Shown: positions 7,963-16,538, numbered from the stretch's first letter. The stretch: DNA of 64,000 nucleotides from Acinetobacter sp. XH1741 (GCF_041021895.1 NZ_CP157428.1:3658001-3722000); one strand, 5' to 3'. A program made the numbers and translations. Notes: a model not told the origin generated them from the sequence alone.

Positions 7963-10137
7963 TTGAAATCTTGGTTTAAACGCCTAAAAAGAGCGACTTA
8001 TAACACATCATTTATGTATAACGTACGGATGCTGATAGCCTTTTCAGGGACTGCTTTCGTGCCTTATTTTTTAGGCCATCAATTGGCAACTATACCTCTA
8101 ACTTTAGGCGTGGTGGCAGCAGGTTTAAGTGATATTGATGACCGCTTTTCAGTGCGAATCATGAATTTAATTTACACCTACATCGGATTCTTTGTGACCG
8201 CAGCTTCCGTACAATTACTTTTCCCTTATCCAATGCTTTTTGCATTGGGGCTCATTGCTTCTTGTATTGGCTGGATTTTATTAGGATCATTAGGTCGCCG
8301 TTACGCAACAATCTCTTATGGATGTCTGGTTGTTTCCGTTTATACCATGCTTGGTGTTCATTTATTTGAACAGTGGTATATCCAACCGGCTCTTTTAGTT
8401 GTAGGTGCAGCATGGTACGGGCTTATTGCCACCATTAGCTTTTTATTATTTCCCATTCGCCAGCTTCAAGACAAACTGGCAGCCTCTTATGGTTCATTAG
8501 GCGACTTTCTATTTGCCAAGTCCAATTTATTTGATGTTGATATGACGCCTGCGAGTTATCAGCAGAGCATGATTGATCTTTCATTAGAAAATGGCAAATT
8601 AATTACAATTTTTAATGATCTCAAAACTGCCCTTTTAACCCGTTTAAAAGGTGACCGTGGACAAAAAGGCACTCGTCGCAGCCTCCATTATTACTTTGTC
8701 GCCCAAGATATTCACGAGCGCGCAGACTCTGCTCATATTGACTATCAAAAGTTAGCAAAGATTTTTGAACACAGTGATATTTTATTTAGATTTCAGCGCA
8801 TTTTGGCGATTCAAGGCAAAGCTTGCCAAGAATTAAATGAATGTATTTTACAACGCAAACCATATATCCATAACAAACGTTTTAAGCAGAGTTTTGAGAA
8901 CTTACGCTTATCGTTAGAAAAGTTAAGAAATGATCAGCAATATGATTTATTGTGGGTCAATGCTCTTTTTGCCTTGTATCGAAATTTAAAGTCTATCGAT
9001 TCGCAATTACTCAACTTAGAAACTGAACAACAGATACAGTCAGATAAAGTAAAGCAAGCTGAAAACCAACTCAAAGATGATGATCTAAAAGGTTGGAATG
9101 ATATTGTTATTCGAATAAAACAAAATCTAACTCCTGAATCAGTGCTGTTCCGTCATGCCATTCGCGTCTCGATTGTTCTTTTTATTGGATATGTCTTTAT
9201 TCAAACAACTCATATCGAATATGGTTACTGGATTATGTTGACTGCTTTATTTGTTAGTCAACCTAACTTTAACGCCACTAAGCGTCGCTTACGCTTACGA
9301 ATTGTCGGAACATTAGTCGGGATTATTGTTGGGCTTAGCGTAGTATTTCTCGTTCCTTCTGTAGAAGGACAATTAGTCATGCTGATCTTAAGCGGAGTAC
9401 TATTTTTCGAGTTACGTAGTAAGCAATATGCTCAAGCAACTGCTTTCATCACAATTTTGGCATTAATTAACTTTAACCTCGATGGTTCTGCAGTCGCTGC
9501 AGCTATTCCTAGGTTCGTTGATACCTTAATTGGATGTGCTTTAGCATGGTTTGGTGTCACTTTTATCTGGCCTGACTGGAAATTCCGCCGCCTTCCCCGC
9601 AGCATTCGACGCTCGTTACAAGCTCAATGTAATTATTTAGCAGAAGTGGTAAAGCAATATCATGAAGGACATAATCATGCACTGAATTATCGTATTGTTC
9701 GTAGAGCAGCACATAATACAGATGCCGAAGTTGCCTCACTTATTTCGACTTTAGCCACTGAGCCAGATTTTGACCCTACGCGTAAGTCCGATATTTTTGA
9801 ATTTTTATGCCTCAACCATACATTTTTGAGTTATATCGCAGCGCTTGGAGCACATCGGGAAAAAATTCAGGATCAAGCCGTTCTTAACGTGCTAGATCAA
9901 GCATTAGATGACATACAAGGTGCTTTGTTAAGAGATGAAATGCCCGATTTAACAGCACAAAATATGCTTAAAACGATACGTCAGCGTTTAAGCCAAAATG
10001 ATGAAGATGACCAGAAATCACTCATTATTTTACAGCAGTTATCACTGATGCTAAGTGTATTGAATCGATTTAGTATGTTGAAACAACGCTTAAGTCATGA
10101 TCTTGATAATGATGCCAGCGAACTTGCATCATTATAA
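7963..10137 (+). CDS. yccS: YccS-family inner-membrane protein (FUSC)
   Basis: Frame open from 7897, but the best start is the TTG at 7963 (TTG AAA TCT TGG, MKSWFKRLKRATYNTSF), preceded by AAGGA six bases upstream; this gives 724 residues, close to E. coli YccS (about 720). The match to that protein is easy to see: IPLTLGVVAAGLSDIDDR, KGDRGQKGTRRSLHYYFVAQ, YGYWIMLTALFVSQPNFNAT and LGAHREK. There is one block of transmembrane helices near residues 20-180, a long cytoplasmic helical region, then a second membrane block near 400-540 and a soluble C-terminus. This is the architecture of fusaric acid resistance/aromatic acid efflux-like proteins. Function is not established in this family. Confidence 0.88.
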   Translation: MKSWFKRLKRATYNTSFMYNVRMLIAFSGTAFVPYFLGHQLATIPLTLGVVAAGLSDIDDRFSVRIMNLIYTYIGFFVTAASVQLLFPYPMLFALGLIASCIGWILLGSLGRRYATISYGCLVVSVYTMLGVHLFEQWYIQPALLVVGAAWYGLIATISFLLFPIRQLQDKLAASYGSLGDFLFAKSNLFDVDMTPASYQQSMIDLSLENGKLITIFNDLKTALLTRLKGDRGQKGTRRSLHYYFVAQDIHERADSAHIDYQKLAKIFEHSDILFRFQRILAIQGKACQELNECILQRKPYIHNKRFKQSFENLRLSLEKLRNDQQYDLLWVNALFALYRNLKSIDSQLLNLETEQQIQSDKVKQAENQLKDDDLKGWNDIVIRIKQNLTPESVLFRHAIRVSIVLFIGYVFIQTTHIEYGYWIMLTALFVSQPNFNATKRRLRLRIVGTLVGIIVGLSVVFLVPSVEGQLVMLILSGVLFFELRSKQYAQATAFITILALINFNLDGSAVAAAIPRFVDTLIGCALAWFGVTFIWPDWKFRRLPRSIRRSLQAQCNYLAEVVKQYHEGHNHALNYRIVRRAAHNTDAEVASLISTLATEPDFDPTRKSDIFEFLCLNHTFLSYIAALGAHREKIQDQAVLNVLDQALDDIQGALLRDEMPDLTAQNMLKTIRQRLSQNDEDDQKSLIILQQLSLMLSVLNRFSMLKQRLSHDLDNDASELASL

Positions 10138-10237
10138 ATTTGAGTCGGAATTTAGTATGAAATTGGCATAATATCCTTTCCTGACTTATGCCAATTAATG
10201 CTAAACTTAAAACAGTTTACAATTTGTTATTTGCACT

Positions 10238-10813
10238 ATGACCGCGAAAACTTTATATGCTTATACGCTTCAGCCTGTTCCTTACGAGGTAACAGAAGCT
10301 GAACAACGTAATGCACAGCTTCTTATCTGGCGCAGCACCAATAAAATCAGCACAAAAATCTGGGCAATTATGGGCGTTATTTTAGCCCTTGCAATTTTAG
10401 GTCTTATTTTTATTAAGAACTACTCTACTGTGATTTGCTGGGTTGCTATTGTTGGTGTAGTACTTTATTACCTGGGCCGTACATATGGTTTGGAATGGTA
10501 CGTTAAACGTAAGATGAATGAGTTTCCTGTACAGGAAATTAAAGGTATTCGCTTAGGTGTACAACCTCACGGTATCGTAATGCGCCAGCAAATGGGCTTA
10601 CAGGAAGGGGTTGGAACTATTGGATGGAAAAACATCTACGAATGGTACAACACCCCTGACTTTATTTTAGTTAACTTTAAAGTCAAAGATCCTAAGGGCC
10701 AAGAACAGCAAGGTGCATATATCTTACCTAAGCGTATGGACTCTAAAAACTTTTCTTTCAATACAATTCGTCAGCACTTGAAAGAAACTGTGGGTGAACC
10801 GAAAACCTTATAA
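10238..10813 (+). CDS. YcxB-like membrane protein
   Basis: 191 residues. Two adjacent hydrophobic segments (about 42-61 and 66-83: AIMGVILALAILGLIF, VICWVAIVGVVLYYLG) are followed by a soluble C-terminal domain of beta type with VQPHGIVMRQQMG and IGWKNIYEWYNTPDFILVNF. Two short helices plus a WxxI...F/Y-rich beta domain is the layout of YcxB-type proteins, whose function is unknown. It is monocistronic, with about 100 bases to yccS and its own terminator. I am sure it is a gene, less sure of the family name. Confidence 0.75.
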   Translation: MTAKTLYAYTLQPVPYEVTEAEQRNAQLLIWRSTNKISTKIWAIMGVILALAILGLIFIKNYSTVICWVAIVGVVLYYLGRTYGLEWYVKRKMNEFPVQEIKGIRLGVQPHGIVMRQQMGLQEGVGTIGWKNIYEWYNTPDFILVNFKVKDPKGQEQQGAYILPKRMDSKNFSFNTIRQHLKETVGEPKTL

Positions 10814-10825
10814 GTTCACCATACT

Positions 10826-10853
10826 CAAAAGCCTCCTTTACAGGAGGTTTTTT
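10826..10853 (+). terminator. Intrinsic terminator of the YcxB-like gene
   Basis: GCCTCC, loop TTTACA, GGAGGT, then seven T in total; 13 bases past the stop codon. Confidence 0.85.
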
Positions 10854-10871
10854 ATTATTCTAAAAATAAAT

Positions 10872-10893
10872 GATAATGAAAATTAATATTATC
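10872..10893 (+). promoter_or_regulatory. Candidate Fur box upstream of the PepSY-reductase gene
   Basis: GATAATGAAAATTAATATTATC resembles the Fur consensus GATAATGATAATCATTATC with near-perfect outer hexamers (GATAAT and ATTATC). It lies about 80 bases before the start at 10971, where a promoter would be. Repression by iron is an inference from the motif and the redox nature of the downstream protein. Confidence 0.6.
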
Positions 10894-10970
10894 TCCAAAA
10901 TCCATATTATCTGCGTAATCTTCGGCTATACTTAGTTACAAGATCTCCATCATATTCACATTTTTCGACC

Positions 10971-13520
10971 ATGTTTAAAAAGTTTTTATTTCAAATTCAT
11001 TGGTTTCTGGGTATTAGTGCTGGCCTCATCTTATCAATTATGGGTGTTACAGGTGCAATTTTTTCCTACGATCAACAAATTTTAAAATGGGCAAATACCG
11101 ATAGTTATGTTGTTCAAGCAGAAAGTTCACCTAAGCTTACCCCTGCTCAGCTTTACCAGCATTTCACAACAACCCAGCCTGAAATTAAAATTAATAGCAT
11201 TACCATAGCCAAAGATCCTACTGCCTCATCTGTTGTAAACATTGAAAAAGAAGGCGAACGACGTGGCTACAATATGATGGTCAACCCTTATACAGCACAG
11301 GTATTACCTGACGTTAAAGGTCGCGAGTTACTTTTATTAATACAACAAATTCATCGTAACTTAACTGCTGGCGAATTCGGTAAACAAATTACTGGTGCTT
11401 GTGCCTTAATGCTCATTTATTTTGTCTTGAGCGGATTATATTTACGTTGGCCAAAGAAACACTCTGCACGCCAATGGCTTGCTGTTAAACCGAAATTAAA
11501 AGGTCGAAATTTTATTTGGGATTTACATGCTGTTGTAGGCACATGGGTTATTGTTTTTTATCTTCTTTTTGCTTGTACAGGTCTCTATTGGTCATATGAC
11601 TGGTGGCGTAGCGGTATGTTCAAAGTATTAGGCGTAGAACAACCTAAAATGCAAGGACATGGCGGAGCTGGACGCAATAAAGACAAATCATCTTCTGAAT
11701 CTCAATTAGATAGCACTCAACTGATTACTGCTCTGAATCGAACATGGAGCGGTTTTAATAATAAAATCGGACGTGACTATTCAACTTTAACAGTGAATTT
11801 ACCAAAAAAAGATGATGGAAAAGTTGAATTAAGCTTTGTTGATGCAACACCACAACATGAACGTGCACGAAACCAAGCTGTCTATAACTATAAAACTGCC
11901 AATATTGAAAAGATGGAGCTTTATGAAGATAAAAAGCTTAATCAAAAAATCATGAGCAGTATGTTACCCGTACACCGGGGTAGCTTCTTTGGTCCGGTTT
12001 ATCAATTTGTGGCAATGCTCGCATCTTTAGCGATGCCATTATTCTTTGTGACTGGATGGATGCTTTATCTAAAACGTCGCAAACAAAAAAAACTAACTCA
12101 AGCAGCTCGTCAGTCTTTAGCTGGTCACTATATTGATCCAAATGCTAAACCTTGGCTAATTACCTACGCCACTCAAACGGGTGTTGCTGAACAACTAGCT
12201 TGGAGTACTGCAACGAGTTTACAAGAAGCTCATCAACCCGTTCAGGTTAAATCTATACAACATTTAACTGAAGCTGATTTAGAGCAACATGACCAAATTC
12301 TTTTTGTGATCAGTACTTATGGTACTGGAGAGGCTCCTGACTTAGCTTCTGGTTTTGTTAAAAAGTTATTAAAAGCTAAGTTACAGCTTCAACATATCAA
12401 ATATGCAGTTTTAGCTTTAGGTTCCAAAGAATACCCAGATACTTATTGTAGTTTTGGCCACACTGTAGATGCATGGCTTAAAAACAATGGAGCAAAAGCC
12501 TACTTTGATACTATTGAAGTAGATAATGCAAACCCAGTCCATCTGCAAAACTGGAATGAAGCGCTCGTAAAAGCGACTAAGTTAGATTTGCATGCCGTTA
12601 ATATCGAAAAAGTATTTGATAGTTGGACATTACAACAACGTGACTTGCTTAACTCAAATAGTGTGGGACAGCCTGCTTATAACATTGAACTTACAGCACC
12701 TCATGAAGCTGTATGGCAAGCAGGAGATATTGCCGAAATACAGCCGGGAAATAGTCCAGAACGTATTAATGCGTTCTTACAAGAGCATCATATACTTAAA
12801 AATGCACTTGTAGACTCACTACAGATCTCTATTGAAAAAGCACTTTGGAACAAAGACCTAACAGGAGAGATTGAACCATTTGCCAATCTTGACCATTTGT
12901 TAGAGCAGCTCCCTACTCTACCAACACGTGAGTATTCAATTGCTAGCATTCCCTCCCAACAAGTGCTTCGCTTGGTTGTTCGCCAGCAATCCGATGCATC
13001 TGGTCATTTAGGTTTAGGGTCTGGCTGGTTAACTCAGCATACCGAAATAAGTCAAAACATTGCACTGCGTATCCGAACTAATGAGTCTTTTCATTTGATT
13101 GATGACAACCGTCCAATTATCTGTATTGGTAATGGAACGGGAATCGCTGGCTTAATGAGTTTGCTTCATACAAGAACTCGTCATAACTATACTGAAAACT
13201 GGCTTATTTTTGGTGAACGCCAACGTGCGCATGATTTTTTCTATGCATCAACTATTGAAGCATGGCAAACCATGGGTATGTTAAAACGTCTTGATCTTGC
13301 ATTTTCACGAGATCAAGAACAGCGTGTATATGTTCAGGATCTTATAAGACAAAATTCAGCAGAATTAGTTAACTGGGTTGAGCGTGGTGCTGTTCTTTAT
13401 GTCTGCGGTAGCATTGAAGGAATGGCGAGCGGAGTCGATCAAGCACTTATTGATATTCTAGGTGAAGAACAAGTCGATGAGCTAAGACAACAAGGTCGTT
13501 ATCGCCGTGATGTTTATTAA
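10971..13520 (+). CDS. PepSY-TM / flavodoxin / FAD-NAD(P) reductase fusion (probable siderophore-iron reductase)
   Basis: 849 residues in three parts. Residues about 1-375 are a PepSY-associated membrane module (HWFLGISAGLILSIMGVTGA at the N-terminus; helices near 140, 195 and 350). Residues about 390-535 form a flavodoxin domain with FMN loops TYATQTGVAEQLAW, STYGTGEAPD and ALGSKEYPDTYCSFG. Residues about 560-849 form a sulfite-reductase-flavoprotein-type FAD/NAD(P) domain with REYSIAS (FAD), GNGTGIAGL (NAD(P)), GERQRAHDFFY and YVCGSIEGMA. Electrons would run NAD(P)H-FAD-FMN to the membrane module. With the Fur-box-like site upstream, ferric-siderophore reduction is the best guess. Monocistronic, ended by a strong terminator. 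Confidence 0.85.
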   Translation: MFKKFLFQIHWFLGISAGLILSIMGVTGAIFSYDQQILKWANTDSYVVQAESSPKLTPAQLYQHFTTTQPEIKINSITIAKDPTASSVVNIEKEGERRGYNMMVNPYTAQVLPDVKGRELLLLIQQIHRNLTAGEFGKQITGACALMLIYFVLSGLYLRWPKKHSARQWLAVKPKLKGRNFIWDLHAVVGTWVIVFYLLFACTGLYWSYDWWRSGMFKVLGVEQPKMQGHGGAGRNKDKSSSESQLDSTQLITALNRTWSGFNNKIGRDYSTLTVNLPKKDDGKVELSFVDATPQHERARNQAVYNYKTANIEKMELYEDKKLNQKIMSSMLPVHRGSFFGPVYQFVAMLASLAMPLFFVTGWMLYLKRRKQKKLTQAARQSLAGHYIDPNAKPWLITYATQTGVAEQLAWSTATSLQEAHQPVQVKSIQHLTEADLEQHDQILFVISTYGTGEAPDLASGFVKKLLKAKLQLQHIKYAVLALGSKEYPDTYCSFGHTVDAWLKNNGAKAYFDTIEVDNANPVHLQNWNEALVKATKLDLHAVNIEKVFDSWTLQQRDLLNSNSVGQPAYNIELTAPHEAVWQAGDIAEIQPGNSPERINAFLQEHHILKNALVDSLQISIEKALWNKDLTGEIEPFANLDHLLEQLPTLPTREYSIASIPSQQVLRLVVRQQSDASGHLGLGSGWLTQHTEISQNIALRIRTNESFHLIDDNRPIICIGNGTGIAGLMSLLHTRTRHNYTENWLIFGERQRAHDFFYASTIEAWQTMGMLKRLDLAFSRDQEQRVYVQDLIRQNSAELVNWVERGAVLYVCGSIEGMASGVDQALIDILGEEQVDELRQQGRYRRDVY

Positions 13521-13535
13521 ACCTCAATAAATGAT

Positions 13536-13575
13536 AAAGCCGAGTAATTGCTAACATACTTTACTCGGCTTTTTA
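13536..13575 (+). terminator. Strong intrinsic terminator
   Basis: AAAGCCGAGTAA pairs with TTTACTCGGCTTT over 11 bases, followed by a T run, 16 bases beyond the stop of the reductase fusion. Confidence 0.9.
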
Positions 13576-13646
13576 TTACCATCGGCATTGAATTTGGAAC
13601 GATTTTGCATACACTGTCTGCAATTTAAATTGCAACTGTAAACTCA

Positions 13647-14432
13647 ATGCAAGTCAGTAAGTGGATTCGGATTTCTTTAGCCATCATCGGTTCAATTTTA
13701 TTTTTGGACGGCCTATTTCTAGCTTTTCTAAATAAAATTCATGTAGGTACAATTGTTCCTTTAGTCTTAGGGGCATTTTTCTGTCTCTATGCATTATTTT
13801 ATTATCATTTGGAACGATTTTTCTTTTATCACTACCGTTTACATTCAATTTGGCGTTTTGGATGGTTGTGTTTCTGGATCTGGTTAATTGGCTTAGGCTA
13901 TTTCTTTAATTTTATTAAAGAGAATAAAGATAAAGGCCACAATATTCCTAGAGTGGAAGCAATTATTGTTTTAGGTAGCGGTGTCGAAAATGGACAGCCT
14001 TCTGCCATTCTTGCAAAACGCCTTGATACAGCAGCCCCAGTTGCCCTTTCCCAACCTCAAGCAAAAGTTGTTTTAACAGGTGGCTTAGATTTTTCAGAGA
14101 AAGAGCCTGAAGCATTAGTCATGTCCCGTTACTTGGAACAACGTTTTCATATAGCAAAAGACCGAATGATTCTGGAAGACAAAAGCACAAGTACTGAACT
14201 TAATCTTAAAAATAGCAAACCATTACTTGAACAAAGTCATATTAGTATTGATCAACCTATTGCGATTGTTACAAGTGACTTCCATACCCCACGAGCAGCA
14301 GCTATTGCAAAGAAACAAGGCTATACCCATGTTTATATGGTTTCTGCCGAAACCCCTTTAGTCACCCGCTATAACGCTTGGCTACGTGAATATTTTGCGT
14401 ATGCCAGTGGTTGGATACTAAACGAATATTAA
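13647..14432 (+). CDS. YdcF/ElyC-family (DUF218) membrane protein
   Basis: 261 residues. Three hydrophobic segments in the first 95 residues (about 8-26, 33-52, 70-90) are followed by the DUF218 domain: VEAIIVLGSGVENGQPSAIL near 103-122, KVVLTGGL near 141-148, ILEDKSTSTELNLKNS near 175-190 and IVTSDFHTPRAAAIAKKQG near 207-225. In the SanA/ElyC/YdcF group these proteins affect the envelope, and ElyC modulates lipid carrier use in peptidoglycan synthesis; the enzyme activity is uncertain. It is monocistronic and converges on the tRNA array. Confidence 0.85.
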   Translation: MQVSKWIRISLAIIGSILFLDGLFLAFLNKIHVGTIVPLVLGAFFCLYALFYYHLERFFFYHYRLHSIWRFGWLCFWIWLIGLGYFFNFIKENKDKGHNIPRVEAIIVLGSGVENGQPSAILAKRLDTAAPVALSQPQAKVVLTGGLDFSEKEPEALVMSRYLEQRFHIAKDRMILEDKSTSTELNLKNSKPLLEQSHISIDQPIAIVTSDFHTPRAAAIAKKQGYTHVYMVSAETPLVTRYNAWLREYFAYASGWILNEY

Positions 14433-14632
14433 TTTTGATTAAGAACGCTGCTATTACTTTAGGGTATGGCAGCTTTCGCTCAACTAGATAGCACCAATAA
14501 TTTAAAGCAATAAAAACTGAACTTAAAAATTAAGTATAGAAAAGAGAGATTTGGCTGAGAACAGAAAAGATGAAAGAGAGATTAGAAATAAAAATAGCAG
14601 AAACGCAAAAAACACTAAATAAATTAGTGTAG

Positions 14633-14655
14633 ATAATTTTTAATTTAAAAATTAT
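14633..14655 (-). terminator. AT-only palindrome at the 3' end of the tRNA array
   Basis: ATAATTTTTAA and TTAAAAATTAT form 11-base arms with a one-base centre, starting at the last base of the distal tRNA-Val gene. It may act as a weak terminator or processing structure for the tRNA precursor. Confidence 0.4.
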
Positions 14656-14730
14656 GGTGGGCGCTGACGGGATCGAACCGCCGACATTCTGCTTGTAAGG
14701 CAGACGCTCTACCAACTGAGCTAAGCGCCC
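14655..14730 (-). tRNA. tRNA-Val (anticodon TAC), distal copy
   Basis: 76 bases including the encoded CCA. Seven-base acceptor stem GGGCGCT pairs with AGCGCCC, the D arm holds AGCTCAGTTGGTAGAGC, the anticodon loop CTTACAA reads TAC, and the T arm holds GGTTCGATCC. Last gene of the array in transcription order. Confidence 0.97.
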
Positions 14731-14796
14731 TGATTGAAAAAGACAACTAACGAAGCCTTTATACATTACATCCTCTAGATCAGGGAATCAAGAGAA

Positions 14797-14873
14797 TGGC
14801 GCAGCGGACGGGGCTCGAACCCGCGACCCCCGGCGTGACAGGCCGGTATTCTAACCAACTGAACTACCGCTGC
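14797..14873 (-). tRNA. tRNA-Asp (anticodon GTC), copy 1
   Basis: 77 bases with encoded CCA. Acceptor arms GCAGCGG and CCGCTGC pair fully, the discriminator is G, the anticodon loop CTGTCAC reads GTC, and the T arm has GGTTCGAGCC. Confidence 0.97.
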
Positions 14874-14915
14874 ACTTGCAATACTTTAAAAAAAATAAAG
14901 CATGGTCACAAATTA

Positions 14916-14991
14916 TGGTGGGCGCTGACGGGATCGAACCGCCGACATTCTGCTTGTAAGGCAGACGCTCTACCAACTGAGCTAAGCGCCC
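14916..14991 (-). tRNA. tRNA-Val (anticodon TAC), middle copy
   Basis: Identical in sequence to the distal tRNA-Val gene at 14655-14730, with CCA encoded. Lies 42 bases from the Asp gene after it. Confidence 0.97.
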
Positions 14992-15012
14992 TGCAAAAGC
15001 GTTTTATAAAAG

Positions 15013-15089
15013 TGGCGCAGCGGACGGGGCTCGAACCCGCGACCCCCGGCGTGACAGGCCGGTATTCTAACCAACTGAACTACCGCTGC
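15013..15089 (-). tRNA. tRNA-Asp (anticodon GTC), copy 2
   Basis: Identical to the other two Asp genes of the array, CCA encoded; only 21 bases separate it from the middle tRNA-Val. Confidence 0.97.
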
Positions 15090-15136
15090 ACTTTCACAAT
15101 ATCGCAATTGTGGGGTAAACGATGTTAAGTCTTAAG

Positions 15137-15213
15137 TGGCGCAGCGGACGGGGCTCGAACCCGCGACCCCCGGCGTGACAGGCCGGTATTCTAACCAACT
15201 GAACTACCGCTGC
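15137..15213 (-). tRNA. tRNA-Asp (anticodon GTC), copy 3
   Basis: Third identical copy; two Asp genes stand side by side here, 47 bases apart, in the order Val-Asp-Asp-Val-Asp-Val. Confidence 0.97.
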
Positions 15214-15237
15214 ACTTGAGAGCTTAACGTAAAGGCT

Positions 15238-15313
15238 TGGTGGGCGCTGACGGGATCGAACCGCCGACATTCTGCTTGTAAGGCAGACGCTCTACCAACT
15301 GAGCTAAGCGCCC
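15238..15313 (-). tRNA. tRNA-Val (anticodon TAC), promoter-proximal copy
   Basis: First gene of the array, identical to the other Val copies. Its 5' end lies 27 bases from the -10 box of a near-consensus promoter. Confidence 0.97.
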
Positions 15314-15340
15314 TTAACGTCTTCATCGTTTGTGAGGTGC

Positions 15341-15368
15341 ATTATAGAGAATCTTTAACAGGTGTCAA
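15341..15368 (-). promoter_or_regulatory. Near-consensus sigma-70 promoter of the tRNA array
   Basis: Read leftward: TTGACA (15368-15363), a 16-base spacer and TATAAT (15346-15341), both hexamers perfect. The start of transcription would fall close to 15334, about 20 bases before the first tRNA. The GCACC just behind the -10 is a GC-rich discriminator-like stretch, as expected for growth-rate-controlled stable RNA promoters. Confidence 0.85.
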
Positions 15369-15519
15369 ACGCTTTTCGACAACTTTTCAAAAAAATGCGA
15401 ATGAATGATTAAAAATAAGTCATTATTAAGTAAAAAACAATTTTTTGTATTTTATTTAAGCACTTATTTTAATATTTCAGTCACTCCGCTCATTAAATAA
15501 GATTATCTAACACCACCAA

Positions 15520-16023
15520 TTAGGTTAAAGATTGTTCAGATAAATAAACAAGAGCATCTTCTGGGACTAAATCAAACAATTCAATGATTTCTTCATTACG
15601 CATTCGAATACAGCCATGCGACATTGGGACCCCCATAGGCTCTTTATCTGGCGTGCCATGAATATAGATATAACGTTGCATGGTGTCATGGCCTTCCCCT
15701 TTGTTAAAACCTTCTTCTAAGCCATCCAACCAAAGAATGCGTGACAATATCCAATCTCGTTCCGGGAATTGTGCTGCCAATTCACTGCCGTAAACTTCAC
15801 CTGTAGGCTTACGTGCAATAAAAACTGCATTTATAGGAGATTGCATACCAAACTTTTTGGCAACGCGATGCCAACCACGTGGAGTTTTACCCGTATTTTC
15901 TTGTTCACCAATCCCGTTCTTACCTGTAGAGATCACATAAAATTTATTATGTTTAGGGAGGCTTAAAGTTTGGTTTGCCAAATCAATAAGAACATCTGCA
16001 TCTTCAAGTTTAAATTGGGACAT
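15520..16023 (-). CDS. elsL: YkuD-domain L,D-carboxypeptidase/transpeptidase without signal peptide (ElsL-like)
   Basis: 167 residues made up almost wholly of a YkuD domain. The catalytic signature is intact: His122 in YIYIHGTP, and SHGCIRMRN with His136 and nucleophile Cys138. The N-terminus (MSQFKLEDADVLIDLANQTL) has no signal peptide, so the enzyme should be cytoplasmic. A cytoplasmic YkuD enzyme of this kind in A. baumannii, ElsL, is known to trim tetrapeptides from recycled muropeptides as an L,D-carboxypeptidase and affects beta-lactam susceptibility. I assign the symbol from these features and genus, not from an alignment. An extracytoplasmic L,D-transpeptidase role is unlikely without export. 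Confidence 0.82.
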   Translation of the reverse strand: MSQFKLEDADVLIDLANQTLSLPKHNKFYVISTGKNGIGEQENTGKTPRGWHRVAKKFGMQSPINAVFIARKPTGEVYGSELAAQFPERDWILSRILWLDGLEEGFNKGEGHDTMQRYIYIHGTPDKEPMGVPMSHGCIRMRNEEIIELFDLVPEDALVYLSEQSLT

Positions 16024-16081
16024 GGAATTTATTCTCTTATAGCAACTCTATTTTGAGTTTTAACAAAAATTAATCGGGAGG

Positions 16082-16114
16082 TTGTCTTGAGCCAAAATTA
16101 AAAGATTATCAATC
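16082..16114. repeat. Direct repeat, copy 1 (33 bases)
   Basis: Matches 16143-16175 with one mismatch (GAGCC here, GCGCC there). It contains GCCAAAATTAAAAGATT, the same 17 bases as the last codons of ybaN read in the opposite direction. It lies between the ybaN stop and the YkuD gene. Confidence 0.85.
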
Positions 16115-16142
16115 CTCTTTTAGCTACGCGCGGTTTCACCGC

Positions 16143-16175
16143 TTGTCTTGCGCCAAAATTAAAAGATTATCAATC
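16143..16175. repeat. Direct repeat, copy 2 (33 bases)
   Basis: Second copy, 61 bases after the first, running into the ybaN stop codon. Between the copies lies a small GC stem GCGGT-TTC-ACCGC (16130-16142). Confidence 0.85.
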
Positions 16176-16188
16176 TTTTAATTTTGGC
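16152..16188 (-). repeat. Perfect 17-base stem-loop across the end of ybaN
   Basis: GCCAAAATTAAAAGATT (16152-16168) and AATCTTTTAATTTTGGC (16172-16188) are exact reverse complements around a three-base loop that overlaps the TGA stop. No T run follows, so it is not a standard terminator; it may stabilise the mRNA end. Confidence 0.8.
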
Positions 16189-16538
16189 TCAGGGCGTAGC
16201 CATAACCAAATTGCAACAACGAGCATGGTAGTATCAGTAAAAACTTTTACCCAAAATGGCGCAGAGGTAAACAGCATTAAAATACCACTTGCGGTCATCA
16301 TAATGCTTGCAATCCATTTCGCCTTACGTGGTACCGTGCCATTTGCACGCCAGTCACGTAGGGTTGGACCATATTTTGGATGATTTAATAACCATGCATC
16401 CATTTGAGGCCATCCCTTTGAAGCGGCCCAAGCAGCCAGAATAAGAAACACTGTTGTCGGCATGCCTGGTAAAATTGCTCCAATAATACCAAGCGTGATA
16501 AAAATCACGACCAGAGTTCGCCAAAACAATGTTCGCAT
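16170..16538 (-). CDS. ybaN: YbaN family inner-membrane protein (DUF454)
   Basis: 122 residues. The family pattern is plain: an N-terminal helix LVVIFITLGIIGAILPGMPTTVFLILAAWAASKG, then HPKYGPTLRDWRANGTVPRKAKWIA, then two hydrophobic segments near 80-112. Function is unknown in the family. It may be co-transcribed with the YkuD gene downstream, but 146 bases with a duplicated stem-loop arm lie between them. The last codons form half of a perfect hairpin. Confidence 0.88.
   Translation of the reverse strand: MRTLFWRTLVVIFITLGIIGAILPGMPTTVFLILAAWAASKGWPQMDAWLLNHPKYGPTLRDWRANGTVPRKAKWIASIMMTASGILMLFTSAPFWVKVFTDTTMLVVAIWLWLRPEPKLKD

Noticed and set aside
14530..14766. 78-residue minus ORF containing GRLAQLVERLPYKQNVGG
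   Set aside because: The sequence is the tRNA-Val gene read as protein; no binding site or family.
14796..15128. 110-residue + strand ORF with repeated GLEPATPGVTGRYSNQLNYR
   Set aside because: It is the complement of the tRNA-Asp and tRNA-Val genes; such tRNA-derived frames are known false proteins.
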